A stretch of DNA of 62,855 nt from JAAUTS01 sp038250235. Lineage in GTDB: Bacteria > Verrucomicrobiota > Verrucomicrobiia > Methylacidiphilales > JAAUTS01. A program made the translations under genes and the position numbers. Shown in pieces: positions 17,393 through 26,483 of the stretch (its first letter is position 1; each line of letters opens with the position of its first letter). The notes under the pieces are model-generated. The model searched no databases and had not been told where the DNA came from. It saw only the letters and a list, made by a program, of their open reading frames with translations. The DNA is taken from NCBI GenBank assembly GCA_038250235.1, contig JBBSCO010000011.1:1-62855 (forward strand), written 5' to 3'.

Positions 17393-18172
17393 CTACATGG
17401 TTTTCCACAGATCGGGATTGGATCCGAATTTCAAGAGAAGCAGCACCAGACAGGTGGAAAGGTTGAAAAAAGAGTGTAGCAGAATGCTATATCCCAGACT
17501 GCCGGTGCGTTCGTAGAGCAGGGCCAGCAGAGCTCCCAGGAAGCTCAAGGGGATGAAGGAGGGCAGATGCTGGTGCAGGGCCGCAAAAAGGAGCGAGCTC
17601 AGGATGAGGGCTGCGGTTTTTCCCGTTTTGGCTTTGAGAAAGGGGTAGAGGAAACCGCGGAAGGTGATCTCCTCCCAGATGGGGGCAATAACACAGGCAA
17701 AAAACAGGAAGCCGGCAATGGTCTGAAATCCCTCGCTGCGCATGAACATCTCCACGGCCGGCTGGTTGATGTCTTTGAATCCAAGACGGGAGAAGACAGT
17801 GGCGCAGGCGGCGGTGAGCAGACTGAAAGGGAGAAACATTGTCAGATAGGTTTTCAGTCCTGTTTTGGCATAGGAGGGGATCTGTCCCGGTTGCAGATTC
17901 CAGAGAAGAAGGGGGGCTTGGCCGCGCAAGATCAAAACGCTGATGATAAAGGCCAAGGAATACAGGATGACAAAAGACTGCGCCTGCCAATAACAAAGCA
18001 CGAAACCGGTGCCGAACAATATGAAGTCCGTCCAAGGCAGGGTCAGCGGGATAATCCGGCTCTGGTGATAGTGTTCGGGCTTCCAGGTAACTACAAAAAT
18101 CCGGAGGAGATACAGCCCGCTGAAAAGGGCTGCGATAAGAAGACAGGACAGCAGCAGATCGGCGAAGTTCAT
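17393..18172 (-). CDS. CPBP-family intramembrane glutamic endopeptidase
   Basis: A 259-residue membrane protein with about seven helices. The CPBP/Abi motifs are visible: EEITFRGFLYPF (paired catalytic glutamates and arginine), then ALHQHLPSFIPLSFLGALL and a final LLHSFFNLST with histidine and asparagine. Related proteases mature prenylated peptides or give bacteriocin immunity, but many have no known substrate. It lies 24 bp downstream of sppA on the same strand, so two membrane proteases may be co-expressed. Confidence 0.88.
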   Translation of the reverse strand: MNFADLLLSCLLIAALFSGLYLLRIFVVTWKPEHYHQSRIIPLTLPWTDFILFGTGFVLCYWQAQSFVILYSLAFIISVLILRGQAPLLLWNLQPGQIPSYAKTGLKTYLTMFLPFSLLTAACATVFSRLGFKDINQPAVEMFMRSEGFQTIAGFLFFACVIAPIWEEITFRGFLYPFLKAKTGKTAALILSSLLFAALHQHLPSFIPLSFLGALLALLYERTGSLGYSILLHSFFNLSTCLVLLLLKFGSNPDLWKTM

Positions 18173-18196
18173 GGGGAGAGCCGGTCTGCCTGCCGA

Positions 18197-19183
18197 TTAC
18201 TTGATGAATAGGTGCTGGGACATGAAGTAAAACTTGCCCGCTTCCATGTTCAGGGACTGGGGGCCGAGGTTCACCTCAAGTTTGGAAGGTTGGGCATTTC
18301 CGAAGATCCGGAACATGCGGGCGAAGTTGGGAGGGGAAACCAGGCGTATGACCGGAGCATCCTTGTCGAGTTTTCCGAATTCGCGGGCCTTGGCCAAAGC
18401 GTCCTGATAATAACCTGTCTGATCGATAAGTCCGGCATCCAGTGCGGCCTTGCCGCTGAGAATCCGGCCATCGGCAACGCCGCCACGCAGTTCGGCCTCG
18501 TCCAGGCTCCGTTCCTTGGCCACGACACCCACGAATTTACTGTAGGTTTCATCGATCATGTTTTGAATGTAAACTTTTTCATCTTCGGTAATTGGGCGGG
18601 TGGGGCTGAGGACGTCCTTCATCTTGCCGGATTTGAAGGTGGGGCTGCTAACCCCGATCTTGGTGGCAAGGCCTTCCACGTTGATGGTCTGGAGGATAAC
18701 GCCGATGCTGCCGGTGATGGTCAATTCATTGGCCAGGATATAACGTCCGCCCACGGCGCTGTAATAACCTCCGGAAGCTGCCACACTTTCCATGAAAATG
18801 ACCACGGGTTTGATTTCGTCCGCCTGGGAAATCTGGTTGTAGATGACATCACTGGCGGTGACTTCGCCTCCCGGGCTGTCGATGCGGATGACAATTGCTT
18901 TGACGCTGTCGTCATCCCGGGCCTGGGTCAGCTTGGCGATGAAATCGTCCACCATGCTTTCATAGGTTTCTCCCTGCACTCCGTAGCTGATGATGCCGAA
19001 GAGATCGATGACGGCGACGCGGTCGGAGAGGTAGGAGCGGCCTTCGACCTGGAGTTCCTCAAAGACTTTGGTGGAGGACAGATGGCCGATGGAGCCCGTG
19101 ACCAGATAGAGATTAAGGAAAAGGCTGATGACCAGGATCAGGATCACGAAAAGGCCGAGGATGCCGAAAATGACTTTCTTCAT
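18197..19183 (-). CDS. sppA: Signal peptide peptidase SppA
   Basis: A 328-residue short-form SppA that degrades leftover signal peptides in the membrane. One N-terminal helix (residues 5-28) anchors it. The protease core includes RIDSPGGEVTASD (100-112), VAASGGYY with nucleophile serine 137, and TFKSGKMKD with the general-base lysine 184, as in the B. subtilis enzyme. The ATG at 19183 is chosen because seven upstream codons precede an obvious membrane anchor start. It shares a divergent spacer with tilS that holds a palindromic repeat. Confidence 0.93.
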   Translation of the reverse strand: MKKVIFGILGLFVILILVISLFLNLYLVTGSIGHLSSTKVFEELQVEGRSYLSDRVAVIDLFGIISYGVQGETYESMVDDFIAKLTQARDDDSVKAIVIRIDSPGGEVTASDVIYNQISQADEIKPVVIFMESVAASGGYYSAVGGRYILANELTITGSIGVILQTINVEGLATKIGVSSPTFKSGKMKDVLSPTRPITEDEKVYIQNMIDETYSKFVGVVAKERSLDEAELRGGVADGRILSGKAALDAGLIDQTGYYQDALAKAREFGKLDKDAPVIRLVSPPNFARMFRIFGNAQPSKLEVNLGPQSLNMEAGKFYFMSQHLFIK

Positions 19184-19235
19184 GTGGGGTAAAGCTGGCA
19201 CCAAGTCAGCCGATAGGCAAGTGAAGAGGGAAGTA

Positions 19236-19342
19236 GCCCGCTAGAAACGCGAAAATACGCCAATCAAGAATTTTGTTTTCATGAAAAAACCACGCTTTAG
19301 GCCACGTTCTGCCATTTCCGCTTTTTCGCGTGTTTCGCGGGC
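19236..19342. repeat. Palindromic intergenic repeat, copy A (GCCCGC...GCGGGC)
   Basis: The left end (19236-19255) reads GCCCGCTAGAAACGCGAAAA and the right end (19323-19342) is its near inverse, containing TTCGCGTGTTTCGCGGGC. The same ends occur in two other gaps (26389-26474 and 32052-32139). It fills the space between divergent sppA and tilS. Confidence 0.75.
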
Positions 19343-19372
19343 AAGCACCTGCATAATTGAAGCCAAGTATCC

Positions 19373-20293
19373 ATGCGCGAAGATCCTTATCTAAAAGCCC
19401 TGCAGAGAACCATGGAAGATTCCAGGGGGTCGAAGATCGGCCTGGCTTTGTCCGGGGGGTTGGATTCCATGGTTCTGGCCGAGGGACTGCATCGTCTGGG
19501 TCTGGCTTTTGTAGTCCTGCATGTTGATCATGGCTGGAGGGAAATGGAGAGTGCGGCGGATGCGGCCTGGGTCAAGGCCTGGTGCCGCGAGCGGAAGATT
19601 CCGTTCTTTGGCAAAAAACTCCGGGCCGGGTCTGCGCGGACGGAAGCGGCCGGTCGTGAAGCACGGAGGTCTTTTTATGAACACGTGGCGGAGCGGAATG
19701 GGTTGGGCGAAATCTGGCTGGCCCATCATGCGGACGACCTGGTGGAAACGTTTTTATTGCAGTTGTTGCGCGGGGCAGGGCCGGAGGGTCTGGCCTCCAT
19801 GCCGGAGCGGCGGAAGATGGGGAAGGTGGAATGGGTGAGACCTTTGCTGGCTTTCCGCAAGGCGGAGCTAAAAAGCCTGGCCAGGAATTGGAAACTATCC
19901 TGGCGGGAGGATGCCAGCAACCGATCGGAGGATTATCTGAGAAACCGGATCCGGCACCGGCTACTGCCGGCTCTTCAAAAAATGGCGGGACGTGATCCCT
20001 CGCCGGTTCTGGCCCGTTGTGCACGGATACTCAGTGACGAGAATGTTTATTGGGAGGAGCTTCTGCCGGAGGTCTGGCCGGAGAATTTGGCCTGTGCCGG
20101 ATTGAAAAAAGCCTCCGTTGCCCTGCAGCGCCGGGCGATCCGGAGTTGGTTATTGTCGCGGAAAGTGAAGGATCTTTCCTTTGAAGACATTGAAGCGGTC
20201 CGGGGACTGCTCCTGAGGGACAAGCCGGCCAAGGTGAACCTGAGCAAGGAAAAGTATTGCCGCAGGAGATCCGGGATTTTGTTTATCGAGTGA
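19373..20293 (+). CDS. tilS: tRNA(Ile)-lysidine synthase TilS
   Basis: A 306-residue N-type ATP pyrophosphatase that changes the wobble cytidine of the AUA-reading tRNA-Ile into lysidine. The PP-loop is SGGLDS at residues 27-32. HHADDLVETFLLQLLRG and NRSEDYLRNRIRHRLLP are characteristic of TilS. It is much shorter than the E. coli protein (432 residues), lacking most of the C-terminal tRNA-binding domains, as in several compact TilS forms. It is transcribed away from sppA. Confidence 0.94.
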   Translation: MREDPYLKALQRTMEDSRGSKIGLALSGGLDSMVLAEGLHRLGLAFVVLHVDHGWREMESAADAAWVKAWCRERKIPFFGKKLRAGSARTEAAGREARRSFYEHVAERNGLGEIWLAHHADDLVETFLLQLLRGAGPEGLASMPERRKMGKVEWVRPLLAFRKAELKSLARNWKLSWREDASNRSEDYLRNRIRHRLLPALQKMAGRDPSPVLARCARILSDENVYWEELLPEVWPENLACAGLKKASVALQRRAIRSWLLSRKVKDLSFEDIEAVRGLLLRDKPAKVNLSKEKYCRRRSGILFIE

Positions 20294-20320
20294 GCAGGAA
20301 AACAGCAAAACCTTGTATTT

Positions 20321-22021
20321 TTATTTCTGGCCGCCGGTTTTACGGCGGCGGGCGGAGGAGATGCGGCGGGATTTTTCATCTTCGCGCAGGCTATGGAGAC
20401 GTTTATCAAAACGATCCTTGTGCAGGATGTTGCTGACATAGGACCAGACCATGAGTAGGACCATGAAAAAGACCAGGGCGGTGGCCAGGATGGAAACAAC
20501 TACGATGATGCAGGAGATGCGCGCCTTGATATTGGTGGGTGATATGGACCATCCGGCGTAGCTGGCTTTGATGGAGGTGACGAGCTGCAGTTTTTTTGCG
20601 GATTGGGAGGCGATAGCCACACACTCTTCGGCCAGAAGATCGGCCCGCTGGGTGTCAAGAGCCCCATAACTTACAAGACGGATCTCGGTTTTTCTCAGGG
20701 CATCAAGAGCGGCTTCACGGTCGCCTGCGGATTGGAAGGCCCGGCTGTCTTCGATTCCTTTGCTAGTCAGTAATTCCGTGGCTTTCAGGGTCAGATCCTG
20801 GATGGCCTGTTGCTGGGTACTTTCGGCCGGGATCATCCCACGGATACGGTTGATGCGGGCGATGGCTTCTGCTTCCGCTCCCTTGTCCAATAGTGTCAAG
20901 GCCTCCTGCATGAGTTGCTGGATGGTCTGCTGTTTGCTGGCCGTTTCCAGTTCGGACTTCAGGGTGGGAGGGGCTTTCTGGATAAGGGGCAACAGATCGG
21001 AAGCATTTTTCAGGCTCTGCTTGCTTTGTCCGGTCCCGGCTTCGGCCAAATGAAGTTGATGCCTGAATCCTTGGAGCAGGACATGATCTGTACCGTCGAG
21101 TTCCGGCCAAAGGAGGCGGCATTCCGCGAGGAGGGCTTTGACTTCGGGCAGGTCAAGGACGGGTTGGTCAACGGTTTGTTGGATTCGTCCCAGCAAGGAA
21201 ACCGCTTTTTTCAGGGGGCCGGTGTCTACGGCCTGCAGGGTGCTTAGGATTTTGATTTCGTTCTGAAGGGGTTGATTGGCTGAAGCAAGAGCCGGATCCC
21301 GCAGCGCTTCTGTGATGGATTGGATGCGCAGACCCGAGATGATGCGGGTTTTTTCAACGAGGTAAGGGTAGTAGGGACGGTTTTTGGCCAGGAGGATTTT
21401 ATCGGTCAGGGTATTGAATTCCGCAGCGGATGACGTTGTCATACCTTTTTGTAATTGCTGCCACAGAAGCAGATCGGCCCGGTATTCGGGAGAAAGTTCC
21501 TTGCGGCGAAGCCAGAAGCCACCAAAACGGATATCTTCCTGCAGAACCTGCCGGAGATCTTCTTTGGCTGTGTCAAGAATGGAGGAAAGCTCAAGGGTGC
21601 GCGGGCCTGAAGGATGTTTGGCGATGTAGCTTTCGAGTTGGGGAAGGAGTTCCTTTTGATAGTAATCGGCAGTGGCAGAGGTTTCGGCAGATTGGAGCAG
21701 CGGTTTCAGCAGGGCATAATCACGTTCTGCGTGATCGCCGCGTTTGACGGACTCGATGGAGGCAGTGGGCAGGGTTAGGAGATTGCTGATGCCCCGGAAT
21801 TTGGAGGTTTCCAGTCTCAGTTCTGTATCGCTTTCTTCCAGGATGGCACCGTTGATTTCGCGGGTGGTAATGCCGGGAGGAAGCGGGCTTCCGGCTTTTA
21901 AGGTGACCTGATCCGGGCGGGGCAGCTCATTTTCTTCAGCGGCATGACAGAAAGTTCCAAAAGCCAGAACTTGAAGGCCGGCCCATGAGGCAAGAAACAA
22001 ATTGAGGTGGAGACGGTTCAT
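20321..22021 (-). CDS. Large exported protein of unknown function with C-terminal anchor
   Basis: A 566-residue protein with an N-terminal signal peptide, a short beta region (DQVTLKAGSPLPPGITTREINGAI, read in two parts), then about 400 residues of mostly helical repeats that may be TPR-like or coiled. A strong membrane helix sits near residues 520-545 and a very basic tail ends in ARRRKTGGQK. No named family was recognised. The ATG at 22021 has a GGAA site nine bases upstream; an ATG at 22036 is an alternative. It is the last gene of an operon with two pilT-type ATPases, so a link to pili or secretion is possible. Confidence 0.65.
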   Translation of the reverse strand: MNRLHLNLFLASWAGLQVLAFGTFCHAAEENELPRPDQVTLKAGSPLPPGITTREINGAILEESDTELRLETSKFRGISNLLTLPTASIESVKRGDHAERDYALLKPLLQSAETSATADYYQKELLPQLESYIAKHPSGPRTLELSSILDTAKEDLRQVLQEDIRFGGFWLRRKELSPEYRADLLLWQQLQKGMTTSSAAEFNTLTDKILLAKNRPYYPYLVEKTRIISGLRIQSITEALRDPALASANQPLQNEIKILSTLQAVDTGPLKKAVSLLGRIQQTVDQPVLDLPEVKALLAECRLLWPELDGTDHVLLQGFRHQLHLAEAGTGQSKQSLKNASDLLPLIQKAPPTLKSELETASKQQTIQQLMQEALTLLDKGAEAEAIARINRIRGMIPAESTQQQAIQDLTLKATELLTSKGIEDSRAFQSAGDREAALDALRKTEIRLVSYGALDTQRADLLAEECVAIASQSAKKLQLVTSIKASYAGWSISPTNIKARISCIIVVVSILATALVFFMVLLMVWSYVSNILHKDRFDKRLHSLREDEKSRRISSARRRKTGGQK

Positions 22022-22037
22022 AAACGGGAGTTCCATG

Positions 22038-23078
22038 TCAGATTCGTGCCGGATCACGGGCATTCATCAGGGCTTCTTCTTCTGTGATCAGGCCCTGATC
22101 CAGAAGTGCGATGAGATGGTCGTCGATGGTGTGCATGCCCTCCTGTTTGCCGATTTCCATCAGGCCGTAGATCTGGTGGGTTTTCCGCTCGCGGATACAG
22201 GCCCTGATGCCGGTGTTGGGGATCATCAGTTCGGTGGCGACCACACGGCCCTGGCCGTCGGCCCGTGGTAGGAGCCGCTGGGAGAGCACGGCCTGGATGG
22301 AATTGGAGAGCTGGGTGACGATCTGGTTCTGCTGCTCGGACGGAAAGATGTCCACCATGCGGTCGATGGATTTGGGGGCGTCGATGGTATGGAGGGATCC
22401 GAAAACCAGGTGGCCGGTCTCCGCAGCGGTGATGGCAGCCTGGATGGTTTCGCGGTCGCGCATTTCGCTGATAACGATGATGTCAGGGTCCTGGCGGAGA
22501 ACGTGTTTAAGCGCGGCAGAAAAGGATTTGGTGTCGTGCCCGACCTCCCGTTGTTTGATCAGCGCCAGTTGGTTGTGGAAGAGGTATTCGATCGGATCTT
22601 CGATCGTGACGATGATGCCGGATTCACGCGCGGCCAGGGTTTGCACCATGGAGGCGAGGGTGGTGCTTTTCCCCGTTCCGGTGGCTCCGGTAACGAGGAT
22701 GAGGCCCTGTTTCAGGTCGAGGAGTTGTTCGACGGCGGGATAATGTCCGAGTGTGGCGAGGTCGGGAATGGTTCCGGGTACGAGTCGGAAGGAGGCTTCC
22801 ACGGAGCCTTTGGAATAGTGGGCGTTGGCGCGGAAGCGTCCGACTTCCTCCACTTCCAGGAGAAAGTCGAGTTCCAGGTTTTCCTCAAAGCGGGCCCGCT
22901 GGTTTTCGGTCAGAACACTGAAAACCAAGTCGCGGCAGTCATCGGCGGAGGCGGGCTCACAGGGGAGGGGAAGAATGACGCCATCGACGCGCAGGCTCGG
23001 CGGGGCTCCGGTGACGAGATGGACGTCGGAGGCTCCACGCTGGGTGGCTTCACGGAAGATTTCGAGGAGGCTGAGCAT
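22038..23078 (-). CDS. pilT: PilT-type pilus retraction ATPase
   Basis: A 346-residue secretion ATPase of the GspE/PilT superfamily. It has GASDVHLVTGAPPSLRVDG at the N-terminus, Walker A GATGTGKSTTLA, the Asp box (TIEDPIEYLF), Walker B (DIIVISEMRD) and the His box (TGHLVFGSLHT). HHTIDAP and IDRMVDIFP fit PilT/PilU. PilT hexamers depolymerise type IV pili for twitching and DNA uptake. It lies 12 bp after a divergent paralogue. Confidence 0.92.
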   Translation of the reverse strand: MLSLLEIFREATQRGASDVHLVTGAPPSLRVDGVILPLPCEPASADDCRDLVFSVLTENQRARFEENLELDFLLEVEEVGRFRANAHYSKGSVEASFRLVPGTIPDLATLGHYPAVEQLLDLKQGLILVTGATGTGKSTTLASMVQTLAARESGIIVTIEDPIEYLFHNQLALIKQREVGHDTKSFSAALKHVLRQDPDIIVISEMRDRETIQAAITAAETGHLVFGSLHTIDAPKSIDRMVDIFPSEQQNQIVTQLSNSIQAVLSQRLLPRADGQGRVVATELMIPNTGIRACIRERKTHQIYGLMEIGKQEGMHTIDDHLIALLDQGLITEEEALMNARDPARI

Positions 23079-23090
23079 TGGTTATTGGGC

Positions 23091-24155
23091 TTAATTGCGT
23101 GTCATTCCACCGCTGATTCCCTGGAGGGCGCGGTTGAGTTCCTGGGGATTGGAAACATGATGGGTAGCTTCCTCCTGCGAGACAAGGCCGGAACGGACCA
23201 TGTCGGTGAGGGATTGGAGAAGGGAACGGTTTTCCGGAACGCCGCCCCGCCCGATGAAATCGGCCAGGTCTTTCCATTCGGCTTTAAGGATGTGTTTGCG
23301 GCAGAGGGCCTGGTTTTCAAAGTGTTCGACGGCGAGATGTAAAAGGCCATCGGGGCCAGGGATGAGGCGTTGGCTGATGGAGCCGCAAAGGGATGAGGCA
23401 AGAAGTGCGGTGGCCGAATCGCGTTGCTCGTAGGGGAAGAGGCGGATGACACGTTCGACGGCTTCAACGCTATTGGAGCTATGGACGGTGGAGAGGACGA
23501 GGTGGCCGGTTTCAGCAGCTTGGAGGGCGGTATTGGCGGTGTTCACGTCGCGGATTTCGCCCAGGAAAATGACATCAGGACTTTGCCGTAGAGCCTGTTT
23601 GATGCCGGTGGTGAAATCCGGGGTATCGAGACCGACTTCACGTTGGGAAAACAGGCAGAGTTTGTTGCTAAAAACGTATTCGACAGGATCCTCCACGGTG
23701 ATGACATGGGCGGGGCTGAGGAGGTTGAGTCTTTCGAGCATGGAGGCGACCGTGGTGCTTTTTCCGGAGCCGGGCGGTCCGCTGACCAAGAGAAGGCCGG
23801 CCCGTCGGTTGAGCCAGCGTTCGATGACAGAAGTGGGCAGACCGAGGGAATCCAAGTCAGGGATGTCTGTTTTGCAGAGGCGGATGACGGCACTGGGGAG
23901 GCCGAGGCTTTGGAAAAGGTTGACCCGAACCCTGCTGCCGTCTCCGAGGATGAGGCCGGTGTCGAAATCTGTGGCGGTGGCGGGGCAGTTCAGGTGGGAA
24001 AGGAGCGAGTCGAAAAATGCGGGATCTGAAGGGGCTAAGTCCAAGGGTTGCAATTTGCCTTGCAGGCGGCCCTGGGGGGCTTGGCCGAGACGGAAAAAAA
24101 GATCGGTGTAGCCGTGTTGGCGGGCCAGGGACAAGATCTCGGCCATCGATTCCAT
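23091..24155 (-). CDS. Second PilT-like ATPase
   Basis: A 354-residue paralogue of the next gene, with Walker A SGPPGSGKSTTVAS, Asp box TVEDPVEYVFS, Walker B DVIFLGEIRDV and His box TGHLVLSTVHSSN. The N-terminal domain is more diverged (GYTDLFFRLGQAPQGRL instead of the usual ASDVHL pattern). Twin PilT/PilU-like ATPases commonly act together in pilus retraction. It is first in a minus-strand operon whose promoter must lie in the 133-bp gap shared with ftsH. Confidence 0.88.
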   Translation of the reverse strand: MESMAEILSLARQHGYTDLFFRLGQAPQGRLQGKLQPLDLAPSDPAFFDSLLSHLNCPATATDFDTGLILGDGSRVRVNLFQSLGLPSAVIRLCKTDIPDLDSLGLPTSVIERWLNRRAGLLLVSGPPGSGKSTTVASMLERLNLLSPAHVITVEDPVEYVFSNKLCLFSQREVGLDTPDFTTGIKQALRQSPDVIFLGEIRDVNTANTALQAAETGHLVLSTVHSSNSVEAVERVIRLFPYEQRDSATALLASSLCGSISQRLIPGPDGLLHLAVEHFENQALCRKHILKAEWKDLADFIGRGGVPENRSLLQSLTDMVRSGLVSQEEATHHVSNPQELNRALQGISGGMTRN

Positions 24156-24288
24156 TCCATGTGAATAGGTCGTTGTAGAACGAAGCGCAAGCCCGTCTTG
24201 AAAGGGGTGTTGCAGGAGTCTCTTTTCTGGAACCGTTGGGGAAGGGGCTTATTGCCAAAGGCGTGGAGCTGTGATAGGTTAATCCTCC

Positions 24289-26376
24289 ATGTCTAAAGAC
24301 CCCAAAGCTCCCAAGCCTCCCAAATTACCCAAGGCTCCTATTCGCAACAGCGGTGACGGCGGTCAACCTGCCGGAAACTGGAAAGGGCTCAGTCTTTTTC
24401 TGATTGCATCCACCATTCTGTTGCTGGCCTTTGTTGCCTATCGGACGCAGAACGAAGGTGTGGTCAAGAAATTGACCTTTGCAGAGTTTGAGGGATACCT
24501 GAAAACCGAACAGGTGGAAACGGTGAACCTGTTTTCCGATCCGTCTTCCGGCAAAGCGCACTTGGAAGGAACTTTAAAACCTTTGGCGGTGCAAGAAATC
24601 GGCGCTCCGGTGGTTGTAACGGGGGAACCCAAGGGCCAGCGCTACTCGGCTCCTGTGGTTCTCTCCTATCAGAGCAATCTGAGTGAAGTTCTTAAAAGCT
24701 ATGGTTTTGCAAGCATTCCCCAGGACTACAACGACAACCCGACCATGCAGATTCTGGGGATGTTGCTGCCCTTTTTGCTCTTTTTGTTGCTGATGTATTT
24801 CTTCTTCCGCCAGCAGATCAAAATGGCAGGAAAGTCCGCATTCAACTTTGGCAAGAGCAAGGCCAAGATGATGAACAAGGACAAAAACAAGATCACCTTC
24901 AAAGATGTGGCCGGAGTGGATGAGGCAAAAGAGGAAGTGAGCGAAATCGTGGAATTCCTCAGGGATCCGAAAAAATTCCAGCGTCTGGGCGGACGCATTC
25001 CCAAGGGGGTTCTGATGGTTGGTGCTCCAGGAACAGGCAAAACCCTGCTGGCCAAGGCCATTGCGGGCGAGGCCGACGTGCCGTTTTACGGCATCAGCGG
25101 TTCGGACTTTGTGGAAATGTTTGTCGGGGTTGGTGCTTCCCGTGTCCGCGACATGTTTGAACAGGGCCGCAAGTCTGCGCCCTGCCTGATCTTCATTGAT
25201 GAAATCGACGCCGTGGGCCGCAGTCGTGGCCATGGCGTGGGCGGTGGACATGACGAAAGGGAGCAGACTCTGAACGCCATGCTGGTGGAGATGGACGGCA
25301 TTGACACCCAGGAAGGGGTCATCATCATCGCGGCGACCAACCGGAAAGACGTGCTGGATCCTGCCTTGCTGCGGCCGGGCCGTTTTGACCGTGAGGTCAT
25401 GATCAACCTGCCCGATGTGAAGGGCCGCGAACAAATTCTGAAGGTGCATGCGCTGAAAGTAAAATGTTCGGAGTTGGTTGAGTGGAGTGTTATTGCAAGG
25501 GGGACGCCCGGTTTTTCCGGGGCGGAACTGGCCAACCTGATCAACGAAGCTGCTTTGTTGGCAGCCCGGCGTGGTGCCGAGTCCATTCAGATGTCGGATC
25601 TGGAAGAAGCGCGGGATAAAGTCCGCTGGGGCCGTGAACGGCGCAGCATGGCCATGAGCGAGGAAGAGAAGAAGAACACGGCTTATCACGAAGCGGGGCA
25701 TGCCATTCTCAGCGTGCTTCTGGAAAACACCGATCCTCTTCACAAGGTCACCATCATCCCGCGCGGCCCGGCACTGGGTGTGACCATGTCGTTGCCGGAA
25801 AAAGATGTCTTCAGTTACTACAGAAAGAAAATGCTCGATATGATGTGTATGATCATGGGCGGACGTGTGGCGGAGGAAGTCTTCCTCGGGGATGTCTGCA
25901 GCGGCGCCTCCATGGACATCCGCCAGGCGACAACCATTGCCCGGAAGATGGTCTGTGAATGGGGCATGAGCGACAAACTTGGTATGGTGAATTATGGCGA
26001 CAATGATGACTATGTATTTTTGGCAAGGGACATTTCCAAGTCCCGTAGCTACAGCGAAGCGACAGCCCAGGAGATTGATGCCGAGGTTCGTGGATTGGTC
26101 AACGAGGCTCACAATAAAGCACGCATCTTGATCATCGAGAACAAGGACAAGGTGGAAATCATCGCCCAGGCCCTCATTGAGTTTGAGACACTGGACGGCA
26201 AACAGGTGCAGGACATCGTCCGCACCGGGCGTATGACGAACCCGCCGCCCAAAAATATCTCCCCCCCTGCCACACCTCTTCCCACGGAGAAACTGGAGAA
26301 CGCTCCCACACCTGAGAAGAAAAAAGGGGACGACGGTCTCCTGCCCGGTTTGGAAGGTTCTCCGGCTGGAGCCTGA
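24289..26376 (+). CDS. ftsH: ATP-dependent zinc metalloprotease FtsH
   Basis: A 695-residue membrane AAA+ protease that removes damaged membrane proteins and some regulators. A basic, proline-rich leader is followed by membrane helices near 40-58 and 152-172 with a periplasmic loop between. The AAA domain has Walker A GAPGTGKT at 245-252, Walker B LIFIDEIDAVG and the second region of homology (LLRPGRFDREV). The zinc site is HEAGH at 467-471, with a later acidic ligand near GASMDIRQAT. The N-terminal leader (KDPKAPKPPKLPK) is longer than in E. coli. It is divergent from the pilT operon. Confidence 0.97.
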   Translation: MSKDPKAPKPPKLPKAPIRNSGDGGQPAGNWKGLSLFLIASTILLLAFVAYRTQNEGVVKKLTFAEFEGYLKTEQVETVNLFSDPSSGKAHLEGTLKPLAVQEIGAPVVVTGEPKGQRYSAPVVLSYQSNLSEVLKSYGFASIPQDYNDNPTMQILGMLLPFLLFLLLMYFFFRQQIKMAGKSAFNFGKSKAKMMNKDKNKITFKDVAGVDEAKEEVSEIVEFLRDPKKFQRLGGRIPKGVLMVGAPGTGKTLLAKAIAGEADVPFYGISGSDFVEMFVGVGASRVRDMFEQGRKSAPCLIFIDEIDAVGRSRGHGVGGGHDEREQTLNAMLVEMDGIDTQEGVIIIAATNRKDVLDPALLRPGRFDREVMINLPDVKGREQILKVHALKVKCSELVEWSVIARGTPGFSGAELANLINEAALLAARRGAESIQMSDLEEARDKVRWGRERRSMAMSEEEKKNTAYHEAGHAILSVLLENTDPLHKVTIIPRGPALGVTMSLPEKDVFSYYRKKMLDMMCMIMGGRVAEEVFLGDVCSGASMDIRQATTIARKMVCEWGMSDKLGMVNYGDNDDYVFLARDISKSRSYSEATAQEIDAEVRGLVNEAHNKARILIIENKDKVEIIAQALIEFETLDGKQVQDIVRTGRMTNPPPKNISPPATPLPTEKLENAPTPEKKKGDDGLLPGLEGSPAGA

Positions 26377-26388
26377 TTCCAAAGATTA

Positions 26389-26474
26389 ACCCGCCAAACA
26401 CGCGAATCGCCGGGAAAGAAGAAAAGAAACTTTTCATTATCTTTCCCTAACGCTTCGCTGCGTGTTTATTGGGT
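26389..26474. repeat. Palindromic intergenic repeat, copy B
   Basis: Left end 26389-26410 (ACCCGCCAAACACGCGAATC) and right end 26452-26474 are imperfect inverted repeats with the same AAACACGCGAA core as the copies at 19236 and 32052. It lies between ftsH and folP and ends about ten bases before the folP start. Confidence 0.65.
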
Positions 26475-26483
26475 AAAAATTCC

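Noticed and set aside
24252..24280. TTGCCA-17-TAGGTT promoter before ftsH
   Set aside because: It would leave a leader of only a few bases with no ribosome site, so the match is likely chance.
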